The notes below the pieces were generated by a model. The model searched no databases. It saw nothing but the letters and a program-made list of their open reading frames with translations, and was not told the DNA's origin. DNA of 64,000 nt from Drosophila persimilis (lineage: Eukaryota; Arthropoda; Insecta; Diptera; Drosophilidae). Below are positions 31,940-41,719 of the stretch, in pieces. Position 1 is the first letter of the stretch; the number at the start of each line of letters is the position of its first letter. The translations under genes were made by a program, and so were the position numbers. Location of the stretch: contig NW_020825326.1 in the NCBI RefSeq assembly GCF_003286085.1, positions 2,749,464 through 2,813,463 of the forward strand. Direction: 5' to 3'.

Positions 31940-32316
31940 AAGAAACGAACTTTAATTTTCTGTTGGCCGGCAGTTGGGGTACAATTTCACTCACCCGATG
32001 GGTTCGGCCTTCGCTAAATAAACGTAGGAATTGTCGGCTGATCTTTTGACAAGATCTTAGCCACGATGGACACGCAGTAATTACGGTCGAGGTTAGAATT
32101 GTTAGAATTTCAATGTCATTTAACACATATCTGTCGTTCGGCAATACCTTTTTGATGATGTACGGACCCCTGTACTTCGGAACAAATTTTTTATTTGTAA
32201 ATATTGTGGTGTCAATGTTTCTCATTACAACGAAATCGCTTTCCAAGAACACAATATGATTTTTGTGATTCCTTTCAAAATACTTTTCACTCTTCTGCTG
32301 ACAATGCTTGATTTTA
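31940..32316 (-). pseudogene. pol: Ty3/gypsy integrase C-terminal fragment
   Basis: The minus frame has FLESDFVVMRN, then NKKFVPKYRGPYIIKKVL and NDRYVLNDIE. This is the SH3-like C-terminal fold of mdg3/micropia-type integrases and resembles NKKFAPKYRGPYRINRVL in the element at 54.4 kb. The catalytic core is absent. A frame extension into the R-unit is fortuitous. Confidence 0.75.
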
Positions 32317-32320
32317 TTCT

Positions 32321-32519
32321 TGGACGTTGACATGCAATGACTGCATCTTTCAAGAGGCGATGCAGTTACTGCACCGTCAAGTGGCCCGTGTGACACCAGC
32401 AGAAGGCTGTTACGCGCGGATCCCAGGCAAAACGCAGCCCTCCTCCCGCCCGACCGACCGAGGGGCGCTGCATGACGCGCGGTGCGTAGCCGAACCAAAC
32501 GCGAACATGCAAGAAAGAT
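32321..32519. repeat. R-unit copy 2
   Basis: The longer copy of the repeat at 8,881-9,008, with the same first and last 30-60 bases and an extra GC-rich middle part (ACTGCACCGTCAAGTGG...). It lies between an integrase scrap and the 3' end of a CR1-B fragment. Copy 1 is also followed, 620 bases later, by a CR1-B 3' end. Confidence 0.75.
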
Positions 32520-32532
32520 AGATATAAGACTA

Positions 32533-33476
32533 ACATTCGAGGAAAATTAGCACTAAACTTACTAAGAAACTAAGCATGCAATCAAAATACAAATACCACC
32601 ACAGTTACTAATTAATAGAAAGGTGTGTAAGGATTAATAATTTAATAAGAGGAAGAGAATTAGTGTTGGATATAATATGGTAGAGGGAATTATAATCCGA
32701 GCATAAGACCCTAAATGGTTCATGCAAGGAATAATTTGATCTACAAAGTGGAAGGAACAACGGTATAAAATTTCTAGCAAGTCTAATAGGAATCGTGATG
32801 TTTATGCGGCTCAACAGATCAGGGCTGTCTATGTCACCCCTGATCAAGTCGTGCATAAATATCACACCAAGCATTTTTCTACGGTTAACTAAGGATGGGA
32901 GGTTTACTAATAATAGTCTACTAGAGTAAGATGGGAGTCTTACACCCGCATCCCAGTTAAGGCCCCGCAGAGCAAAGAGTAAAAAGTTTTTCTGTACTGA
33001 TTCTATACGGTCCTGGTGTACTTTGTACTGAGGGCACCATACACAGGAGCCGTATTCTAAGATCGGACGAACAAGCGAGGTATAGAGAGTCTTTGTTATA
33101 TAGGGGTCGTCAAATTCCTTTGACCACCTCTTTATAAACCCAAGCATGCCCATGGCCTTATTTACCATGGTAGAAATGTGTTCGGAAAACTTTAACTTGG
33201 GGTCTAACATAACACCCAGATCATCCACCAGGGTAATTCTCTCAAGAGAACCCCCAAATAGGGTGTAGGGAGCCAACAAAGTGCTAGAACGATGAAATGT
33301 CATAACTTTGCATTTCGAGGCATTAAGGTGTGACAAGTTTGCACAACACCATGACTGAAAGCTATTGAGATCGGATTGCAAGCGAGAATTAAATGAAATG
33401 TCCTTGTACTGGACACAGATTTTAACATCATCCGCATACATAAGTACTCGAGAGTATGTTAATACTGAAGGCAAGA
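32533..33476 (-). pseudogene. CR1-B RT C-terminal half and 3' UTR
   Basis: One open minus frame of 293 residues carries LMYADDVKICVQYKD (catalytic YADD), LNASKCKVMTFHRSS, LGVMLDPKLKFSEH, GFIKRWSKEFDD, LVRPILEYGSCVW and the CR1 tail to HEPFRVL. The 3' UTR ends with the same terminus as at 9,633. It is 5'-truncated at about 33,476, as usual for LINEs. The long open frame suggests a fairly young copy. Confidence 0.88.
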
Positions 33477-33770
33477 AATTTAATTTCATACCTGCGTTTT
33501 ATATCAGTGTCAAAATATACCCCTACCTGATTAACAATAGGAACAAAAGTATTATTCTCCTCTCTGTCGTCCATCGGCGGGTTGCTGGTTGTAGCCACGG
33601 ATCGCTGGGTTGGCATAGGCATCTGTTGGCAATCCTTCACCTGGTCACCTTCACATGGATCCACACTGGAAACACGATCCCTTCTCCCGCTTAGGTGCGG
33701 GACACGACGAAGCCATGTGATGAGCAATTATAGCAGCGCACTTGGTTCATCACTTTTTCATCTCCTGAAG
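33477..33770 (-). pseudogene. gag: Ty3 gag zinc-knuckle fragment fused to env frame
   Basis: Minus strand: NQVRCYNCSSHG, then, after frame breaks, EKGSCFQCGS and VKDCQQ. This is the paired CCHC layout seen in the mdg3-like Gag at 58.1 kb (RCYNCRQFGH, ACFNCWSTSH). It is joined directly to the end of the BEL1 env frame, which therefore reads through into it. This marks the true right-hand limit of the CR1-B fragment and the left limit of BEL1. Confidence 0.6.
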
Positions 33771-35430
33771 CGGTTATCCCAGTGCGCTTAAAATTTGCCT
33801 GGCTACTCTTCCTCAAAGCCTTTGATGGCCTTGGTTTCCATAGTTGATACTTCTCCCGGTAAATGATCAATAGAAATGATATTGCTAGGGTTGCATAAGC
33901 AGCGAGTTGATGGTGCTGCACGGTGGTGAGATGGTGTGGCAGCTCGTGATGATTGATGGTTGATAGTTGCTGGCGTAGATCACCAAGTTCTTGAAGAAAG
34001 TCTGATGTCTGGTTCTTCAGTTGCCACATTGGTGGCGAGGATGATGTCCCCGGTGGGCTCACGTCACCAAACCGAGTGTAAGTCGATTTTACTTCGCTGA
34101 TTGTGGTGCTGAAGGTGCTGATGCTTACCTCAGTATTGCGAGCAGTGCAACCAGGGGACATGGAGAGTATACCAGTTCCTTCCAGTGTTATTGTTGACGG
34201 AACTCCGTTGCATACTGCTTGAAGTTTAGTTGTAGAATGCGTTGCGAAGATCCATTTATTTGGATGCTGAGTTTTTAGCCACACCGTGTCAGCCTTTGTG
34301 TGTGTTACCTGACACAGTGTTTCTGTTTTATTGTTAAACAGTTGAAACTCACAGCAATTGTCCACATTGAAGATCGTCTGATGGTCAAAGCAGATGAACT
34401 CCTCGTTGTGTACTTTAAGACAACGTCGGAATTCCTCTTGGGTAGTGCCCATGAACTGGTCTCGGTGGATGTTCACCGCTACTATGGTGGTTCTGAGGTC
34501 AAAAAGACTCCAGCTTGTTGAATCCCAAAACGGAATTGGGATGATGCTGAAAACTTCGAGCGGAGCTGTTGAGACCAGCGGTAGCGTCAGCTTGAAGATA
34601 ACGTGTTTTGCAGTCGGGGTTTCTTCGGCTCGCATGATTCTGTATAGTTGAATCACCTCCTTCGTTGTGACCGGCAGCATTTGATCTTGTGCTCGGGAGA
34701 CACCAACGTGGAGCTTATTCTCCGATGATGAATACCGATTAGGACATCAGATATGTCGGACTTCATTCGTTTAAGAGCTGTTGTGAGCAGGGTTAATTGT
34801 GTTATTAGTCCTAAGTACGCTTGAGTCAGATGATCGCTGTGATATGACCCTCTTTCTCGGTTGATAGTAGCCATATGCTGTTCCAAAATTTTTAGGCGAG
34901 TATCAGTTGTTACTTTGTCTTTTCTGACTACGTTTATTGTCGCGTCGACAATTCATGTTTGGTTTTGGAGCAGATGTAGTAGAAAGTCTTCATTGGTTTT
35001 CACTTTCTCAATTACTTGAGTCATCTATTCTGCGTATTTTGCGTCGAGAACACCAAAAAGACTGTTTGCTACATTTCCTATGATGTCCAGCGGCGATCTG
35101 CGTTTTCGAGAGTTTTTCATTAAAACGCTTCCTGCTTGTAGCTCGTTATGCACCTGTTGAAAGTGTTGAACTATGGAGTTACATGCCGGAACATTTTTTA
35201 GTTCAGGGCACATGTATCGTAACTCTGAAATTCCAGCAGACATTAGTTGCATATCCTTCCAATATGGGTCTATGTCTTAGTATACGATCATGGTCCACTC
35301 AGACGTTGCTATTCTTGATGTTCCAAGTTTCTCATAGAATATTCCAGGCTTGTTTGCGAATTGTGCCACATTTATTGACTGTGACAATGCTAATGGAAGC
35401 AGGAGCAACAGCACCACTAATGTTGATGTT
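33770..35430 (-). pseudogene. env: BEL1 envelope (baculovirus F-like), broken
   Basis: Follows integrase in the same frame. Features in order: hydrophobic signal (LTSTLVVLLLLLPLALSQ), surface part, a furin-type site R-K-R-R at 35,094-35,108 followed by a fusion-peptide-like SPLDIIGNVANSLFG, heptad-rich stretch, Cys-bearing ectodomain (NCCEFQLF, LCQVTH, PGCTARN) and a membrane segment (YATLAISFLLIIY, about 33,850-33,905). This is the layout of errantivirus/baculovirus F envelopes. In-frame stops lie at 35,277, 35,025 and 34,953, with a frameshift near 34,670, so no functional protein is made. Confidence 0.75.
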
Positions 35431-36973
35431 AATGTAGGTGACAATTTAGTTGTTCGCTGTGTGGGTGGCTCATCAATCTCCGTGGTGTCGCTGATCACGT
35501 TTTGGGAACGTTTGATTGCCACATCTTCTGGAAAGAGCGGCGCTACACGAGTGATCGGGCGCTTGTATACGCCAGATGCTGTCTTAACGTCAACCACTCG
35601 TACGTGGTTGTCCTGTCCAGGATATGTCTTAATGATGCGACCCATTGGCCACTTCATTACAGGAAGGTTGTCTTCCTTAACCAAAACTAATAATCCTTCA
35701 GGTACGTTTGGTGAAGCGGTCTTCCATTTATGCCGAGCTTGCAATTCTTGGAGGTATTCTGTAGACCACTGTTTCCAGAATAAATACTTTAGGCGCGATA
35801 CCAATTCCCAGCGCTTGACCAATGTTCTTCCTTGATGATCAGTATTGACGTCAGGAGGCGTTGTCAATGGTTCATTGTATTAGTGGGATCATTTGACATT
35901 GGAGTGATGGGTCGAGAATAGAGAATTGCTTCAATTTCGATTATCACTGTGTTTAGTTCTTCAAATGTCAATGAGGCTGTGTTCGTGGTTGTTATCAACA
36001 GCTTTTTTGCTGATTTTACCGCCGCTGCCCAGAGGCCGCCAAACGATGGAGCCCTGGGAGGAATGAATTTAAAATCCACTTGCTTTTTGTTGCAATGATT
36101 CGTGATCAGAGCACTTGCCTTTAAGCTGAATATAGAGTCTTCTAATTCTTTAAGCTGGTTGCTTGCACCCACAAAGTTCGTTGCATTGTCGCAATGAATA
36201 GTTTGGCACTTCCCAAGTCTGCTTAAGAATCGACGCAGGGCGGCCAAGAATGCATCTGTGGTCAGGTCGCTTACCAGCTCCAGGTGTACTGCCTTTGTGG
36301 AAAAGCAGCGAAAAACGGCGATGTCCGCCTTATCTGGTCTTTTGCCTCGGATCTTATGGTGGATCGAGATTGGTCCACAGTAGTCGACGCCTGCATTAAG
36401 AAACGGGAGTGCATGTGTGACTCGTTGTTCTGGGAGATTGCCCATGATCTGGTGCATCAGCTTTGGTCTAGCCTTGGTGCATCTGACACAGCTGTGGATG
36501 ATGCTTCTAGCCATTGTCTTGTCATTGATAATCCAATATTGTTGTCTTGCGATTGGCCTTAATGCTTGAGCACAAAAATGCATGTTCTCCTCATGTAGCT
36601 CCCGCAAGATCATTTTGACGATTGGGTCATTGTAAGGCAGCAAAACTGGGTGTTTTGCGTTGTATGGAAGTAGAGCTTCTTCAAGTCTACCACCAACTCG
36701 GATGAGCTCATCGTCTCCTAGGAAGGGAGATAACGATATGATCGAGCTCTTTCTATACACAGTCTTATAGCATTGGAACTGTTTTAACTCTGCTGTAAAC
36801 TCGACTTGTTGTATGGTTCGCAGGATTATAGTGCGGGCGTGAGTCAGTTCTTCTGCGCAGGGCGTCGTGGTGTTCGCTGTTGGTTTTGTAGCAGAAGCGT
36901 AACATACATGCCACAATGCGTTGCAGTTTGTGAAACGAGTTGCTATGTCTGCAAGTATATAATTCGTCCCCAA
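35431..36973 (-). pseudogene. pol: BEL1 integrase with catalytic Glu replaced
   Basis: Zinc finger region HAQALRPIARQQYW and CVRCTKARP, core with GVDYCGP (first Asp), HCDNATNFVGA (second Asp), then FGGLWAAAVKS where BEL integrases have FGGLWEAAVKS. The third catalytic residue is thus Ala (codon GCA, near 36,030). The C-terminal domain carries LVLVKEDNLP..KWPMGRI and HVRVVDVKT. A frame break near 35,865 separates core and tail. The other BEL element in the window keeps the Glu. Confidence 0.8.
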
Positions 36974-37378
36974 GTGTGCTAGGTGTGATTGGCAAGCTTA
37001 CATGATTAGCTTTTCTCTCAAGATTGCTGGGTTCTATGTTGGGTGCCTTCGTCCAGTTGTCTCGAGATCCGTGCAGGAATAACGGTCCATATAACCACAG
37101 ATTGTGATTTGCCAGTCTGCTTGCTGCGATTCCTCTCGACAGGACATCGGCTGCGTTGTTAGCCGATGACACGTGACGCCATTGTGACTGGTTTGTGAAT
37201 GCCTGGATTTTGGCTATTCGATTTTCCACAAAGGTATGATATGTTGATGACGATGCGTTTATCCAGGATAACACAACGGTGGAATCACTCCAAAACCATC
37301 CTGAAACCGTGTTAATGTCTGTTGAGTCCAGGAACGTGAGAATTGCGGATAAAACACAATCGCTTATCTTCATAGGTA
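36974..37378 (-). pseudogene. pol: BEL1 RNase H/connection region
   Basis: Minus frame: WFWSDSTVVLSWI (RNase H Asp motif), FVENRIAKIQ, WRHVSSANNAADVLSRGI and LWLYGPLFL. This is the standard BEL/Pao segment between RT and integrase. It is separated from RT by a small insert at 37,379-37,615. Confidence 0.75.
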
Positions 37379-37615
37379 CTTAGGCGTTGGTTGCGTTTTA
37401 TTTCCTATTTGCAAAAGGAGGTTAATACATTTTATTCTTATATGTAGGTAATATATCTACGCACGCTTAGTGTTTTCTCCCCGCTCTTTTTTTTGACTGC
37501 CCAAACTAATGTAACCTTTTTGTCTTTTCATAGTGTGGCCATTTTTCTTCTCTCTTTTTTCTTTATGTAGGGTATCTGTGCCCTTGCTTAAAACTAAGTA
37601 TATATAAGCTAATTT
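37379..37615. repeat. Small insertion of about 240 bp in BEL1 pol
   Basis: Non-coding T-rich sequence replaces or interrupts the expected link between SLPRLELC...CREKL (RT end) and MKISDC (RNase H). Its ends show TAGGTACTTAGG and AAAACTAAGTATA, a weak hint of inverted termini. It could be a MITE, or a filler at a deletion. Confidence 0.4.
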
Positions 37616-39366
37616 TTCTCGACAACAATGTCCATGTGCAGATCCTGTCGGACTCGGTTTGTGAGCTCGGCACCGAGGACAAAGTTCTAACCGTGGTAGC
37701 GATTGTTTGGCTGTCGGCGCCACACGTGATTTCGAACAGAGAAGTCTTACTGACACTTGGTTGTTTTTGTATGTAGCGCGTACATATACTGCTCGTTCTG
37801 ATGCATCTTCAAACGTATGGAGTTCTTGGGTAACTGGAATTTTACCATCGTAGATATGCCGGGGAATTTGCATTTTGTTCAATGTTTGTAAGTCGTCCTG
37901 GTATTCTTTCCATTCGGTTTGGTGTTGTAATGGTAATTCGTCATCCCAATCCAGTTTGAGCTCCCAAAGTTGTTTCATGAAGATTTTTGCCTTTACTACC
38001 ACCGGTGCAAAGAGTCCTAGTGGTTCAAAGATTTGGGCCAGTTCGGAACATACCACCCGTTTGGTGATGCGTGTAGCCTGGCTTTTCTGTGTTCGTCCAC
38101 ACAATGTATCCTTCTTCGGCATCCAGATGAGACCCAGAGTTTTCCCGCTGTAGTGCTCTAGTGTCTCTCCTAATTTTACATCGGTTACAATATCCTTATT
38201 GGGGATTCCTTGGAGAAGTTGCTCATTGTTGTTAGTTCTTGTCGAACATGAATTGCCTCTGGAATCGTGTTTGCTCCAGTTAGACAGTCGTCAACATAGA
38301 AATCGGTTTTTAATGTTGTTGATCCTACTGGTAGTCTGTCTTTGTATTGTATTGCCAAATGATCCAGACATTTCGTTGCTAGGAACAGAGCAGCTGTTGT
38401 CCCATATGTTACTGTTTTCAGGCGATAGTACCTGATCTCTTCGGATGGATTGTTTCTCCAGACTATCATCTGATGGAATTGATCCTCCGGATTCATCCAC
38501 ACTTGCCGGTACATCTTTTCTATGTCCGCTGTGAACACGTACTTATGAATTCGAAATCGTAGCAGAATGGACATAAGTTCGCTCTGAACGGTGGGTCCAG
38601 CCTGCAGAATGTCGCTCAAAGATTTCTCGCTTGTTGATTTGCATGAGGCAACGAATACTACCCGAAGCTTTGTGGTGGTGCTCTCAGGTTTGAGTACGCA
38701 ATGATGTGGAATGAAGTAGTGCCTTTTGGGAACTTTTGATGCTGGCACAATCTTCATATATCCTAGTCCTTCATACTCTTCCATGAAGTTCACATAACTC
38801 TTCCAAGTTTCTGTTGAGCTTCGCCGCTCCAACGCTAGGAATCTTTTTGTTGCGGTTTCCAACGACTCCCCCAGGGCTGAAGGGTGTTCGGAAAATGGGA
38901 GCTTTACAATAAAACGGCCTTCTGAAGCCGTCTGAAGATTTTCTATAAAATGAGCTTCGCACCGTGCTTCCACTGGAGTGCGTGGTTTATCTTCCGTCTC
39001 TAGATTTTCCAGAGTCCAGAATCTTTCCATGAGTTCGTTTACTCCCGTTGCACAAATGGGTGAGGAATTGTGGGCAGATTTGACTTTTCCTGCCACAATC
39101 CATCCCAGTTTCTTGTTTTGTAGCAACGGGCCTCCTGTCCTTAGCTGCTGTTGATCTGGTAGCAGCAGCGAGTAGTAATGCTCGGCTCCGATTAGCATGT
39201 CGATTTTGCCTGGCTTATGGAAGTTTGGATCTGCCAGTGAGATCTTGCTTGGTATGTTTAAGCTCTCTGAATCGAGTGCCTGAGCTGGTTGATCAGCTAT
39301 TATCTGTGGTAATACGAAAGCTTCAATTCTTTGCGTAAAACCATTGTGAAGGGATTTCATGAGCAC
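37616..39366 (-). pseudogene. pol: BEL1 reverse transcriptase
   Basis: Readable from PR/RT spacer (IDMLIGAEHYYSLL, KKLGWIVAGK) through FIVKLPFSEHP, YFIPHHCVLKPESTTTKLRVVF, FTADIEKMYRQVWM, TVTYGTTAALFLATKCL and FYVDDCLTGA (catalytic YVDD near 38,300) to FEPLGLFAPVVVKAKIFMQ-like sequence and SLPRLELC. Frames break near 38,180 (the region after QELTTMSN) and 37,690. The motif wording is BEL/Pao. Confidence 0.8.
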
Positions 39367-39390
39367 ATTTACTCGTGCTCTGGTGGTCTT

Positions 39391-40313
39391 TTATTGACCT
39401 CCAATTAATTCGATCCGTAATGTTGTGTCTTTTAGTTTGAGTGACAACATTGATGCCATTCGTTCAGAGATCAAGTTTATCTGTGATCCTGAATCTAGCA
39501 GTGCACTGAAATTAGCAACCTGCCCGTTGTTGGCTTCTACTGCCACCTTTGCTGTGGCCAGAAGATTGTAACTATTGTTACTTGCTGCACCAACCGTCGG
39601 GCCTCTTGATTCTGTAGCTGCGCCTGATGCTGTTTCCAAATGTAGCATCGTGTCGTTCTTCTTGTCACACTTGAAGCTGTTTCGACCAGGGCATGCGTTT
39701 GTTTTGTGATTTGTTCTAAAACAATTAACGCACATTTTTTGTTTTTGTACCCAATTTAGTCGTTCTGATGGAGATTTGGAGCGAAATTCTTCGCATCCGT
39801 AGAGCCAATGGCTTGCTTTCTTGCAGAATGTACATAAGGTTGCTCGCGCTCTCCCTGTGTTTGCTGATGCACATGTCGTGCCTTTTGGCTCTCTCCTTGA
39901 TACTGGTGGCTTCTTACTGGTTCCTAGAACCCGAATTCTTTGCACCAAGAACTGAAGCATGGTATCCAGCGCCTGAGCTTCCCAATGATTGCTCATTCAA
40001 GACCTTATTTTTTACATCCAGTTTGTTTCTGATAATGGCAATCAATATCGGATTCCATGTAGATATATTGATGCCCAATCCCTTTAGTGATGCAAGGGAT
40101 TCTATGGTTGTTATATACAACTCTTTAAATGACTTGGGATCGTCATTAATTGTTTGGTGATTGAGGAAGCGGTTCTGTACCGTGTTCGAAACATCTCTGG
40201 GATTGTTGTATGCGTCAACTAGTATTTCCCAAGCGGCTTCATAATTTTCTTCCTTTAGATCGATATATCGAATCAATCTTTCTGCCTCGCCGGTAACGGT
40301 GGTTTTAAGATAC
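39391..40313 (-). pseudogene. gag: BEL1 Gag C-terminus, zinc knuckles and protease
   Basis: The capsid-like part resumes at WYLKTTVTGEAERLI right after the BEL2 insertion, followed by AAWEILVDAYNNPR. Knuckles CTFCKKASHWLYGC and CVNCFRTNHKTNAC come next, then protease LLDSGSQINLISERMA with the DSG active site. A frame break near 39,950 separates capsid and knuckles, and a stop at 39,391 separates protease from RT. Confidence 0.78.
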
Positions 40314-40318
40314 CACAT
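40314..40318. repeat. BEL2 target-site duplication, left (CACAT)
   Basis: CACAT directly precedes the left LTR and recurs at 50,570-50,574 after the right LTR. Five bp is the usual BEL/Pao duplication size. The two flanks are adjacent codons of BEL1 gag. Confidence 0.88.
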
Positions 40319-40682
40319 TGTTTGTAGTGGAGCGGATCGAGGATCAATTATCCAACGGCGAGGTGTATGTTCCAGTATAAACTCCTAGCAGTCGTCACAG
40401 AAAGGAAAGGCCGATGGGTTTCGTTGTGTGTATATATATATATTGTTCATGTAGTTATTGGGTATTCGCGCGGTATGTCGACAGGTTGAAGCGGGGGTGA
40501 AAACGTAACTGACTCTCTTAACCTTATTATCTATGCTTTATGCTGCCTTTATGCTGCGGTGAGCGCCGTGTGGATCGTGGATTGTGGATCCGAGCGCCCC
40601 TCCGAGCGCGCGAGCGCGAGCCGGGACCGAGGCGCGCGGAGCCGGCACAGTGCGCGGAAACTGTCTATTGCTGGCCTGAACA
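40319..40682 (-). repeat. BEL2 3' LTR
   Basis: 364 bp, TGTTTGTAGTGG...GGCCTGAACA on the plus strand. It is nearly identical to 50,202-50,569. The GC-rich last 130 bases contain GAGCGC-rich motifs. Confidence 0.92.
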
Positions 40683-40696
40683 TCCTCCCCCCCCCT
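40683..40696 (-). promoter_or_regulatory. BEL2 polypurine tract
   Basis: Minus-strand AGGGGGGGGGAGGA ends exactly at the 3' LTR. It primes plus-strand DNA synthesis in LTR elements. Confidence 0.85.
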
Positions 40697-40725
40697 TGCA
40701 GGATTGCAAAGTATAATGGGGTGGC

Positions 40726-41629
40726 CTATGGCTGGGTGCACGCCCCCGACACGATCCATCCAAAAACGGTGCTCTGGGCCACCGGCAGGCCGTCCTCACG
40801 CGCAAGGAACCCGGGCTGGATCACCTTCGGGTAGACATCTGCTCCCAAGATGAGCGAGATTGTCGCCGGTCGATGGAATTGTTCATCGGCAAGCCTCAGG
40901 TCACCGAAACGCGCCCGCACGGAATCGCTCAGCTGTCGGATAGGCGTGCGGATGCGCACACGGGGCTCGACCTTGAGCATCGTTTCCAACTGGAAGTCGC
41001 CCATTTTGGCGCGGATCACCGCCGTACACACTTTCTCGTCCCCCACACAAGTGGTGGGCAACTTGAAGGCGCTGGCCAAGGAGTCGTCAATACAGCTCAC
41101 CGGCGTGCATGGGTCGATGAGCGCCGCCGTCTCGAAGTTTTTGGAACCCGTATCCAAGACCACCAGCGCCGTCGGGAGTATGATGAGGCTTCGATGTTGT
41201 AGAAGTGAGTCGACGGATGGTGCCGGAGGCCCTGCCACGGGGCGGCTCACGGGGAGACGCGGGCGGCGGTCGGCGTGGGCCGACGTGGATGGCGATGATG
41301 CAGCCGAGGCTGAGCGGGCTGGACGCCGAGGTCGGCGTTTGACGTGGGGCGCTGTAGATGGCGACGATGCTCCTGAGGCCGAGCGGACTGGACGACGAGA
41401 CGAGGGTATGTGGAGTAGTACAATCCTGGCCGGAGTGTTGGTGGGCCAGGCAGTTCCCGCAATATTTGTTAATGAGGACAGCTCGGAGTCTCTTCTCAGG
41501 GCTCAGGCGAAGGAAATGGTGACAGGTCCGTAGCGGATGAATTCCTCGGCAGACCCGGCAACGGTACGAGTTGATCCCTCGATCATGCCGGCTCTCCGTG
41601 GTGCGGCTGGCGCGGATCCGTGGGGCCAT
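40726..41629 (-). pseudogene. BEL2 extra 3' cassette: zinc knuckle plus protease-like domain
   Basis: Downstream of integrase, two overlapping minus frames. 41,087-41,629 has YRCRVCRGIHPLRTCHHFL, SPEKRLRAVLINKYCGNC and HQHSGQDC, matching the layout of the BEL2 Gag knuckles (CDLCSKENHPIRVCSQFLQM...CLNCFARGHQIREC). 40,726-41,250 has ETAALIDPCTPVSCIDDSL, then ILGADVYPKVI and TVFGWIVSG, the pattern of the BEL protease/spacer (ALIDPGSEATFITERL, IGADILPSIL, TIFGWVLTG). DPC replaces DPG at the active site. A frame switch near 41,170 joins them. The role is unknown. Confidence 0.7.
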
Positions 41630-41719
41630 GTCTGGATGAGGATGGAACTAGGATGGAATAGAGAAGTCGAAGAAGTATTAGTACGGAGCTGTGAATGGGA
41701 CAAGTGCACATTCACGTTA

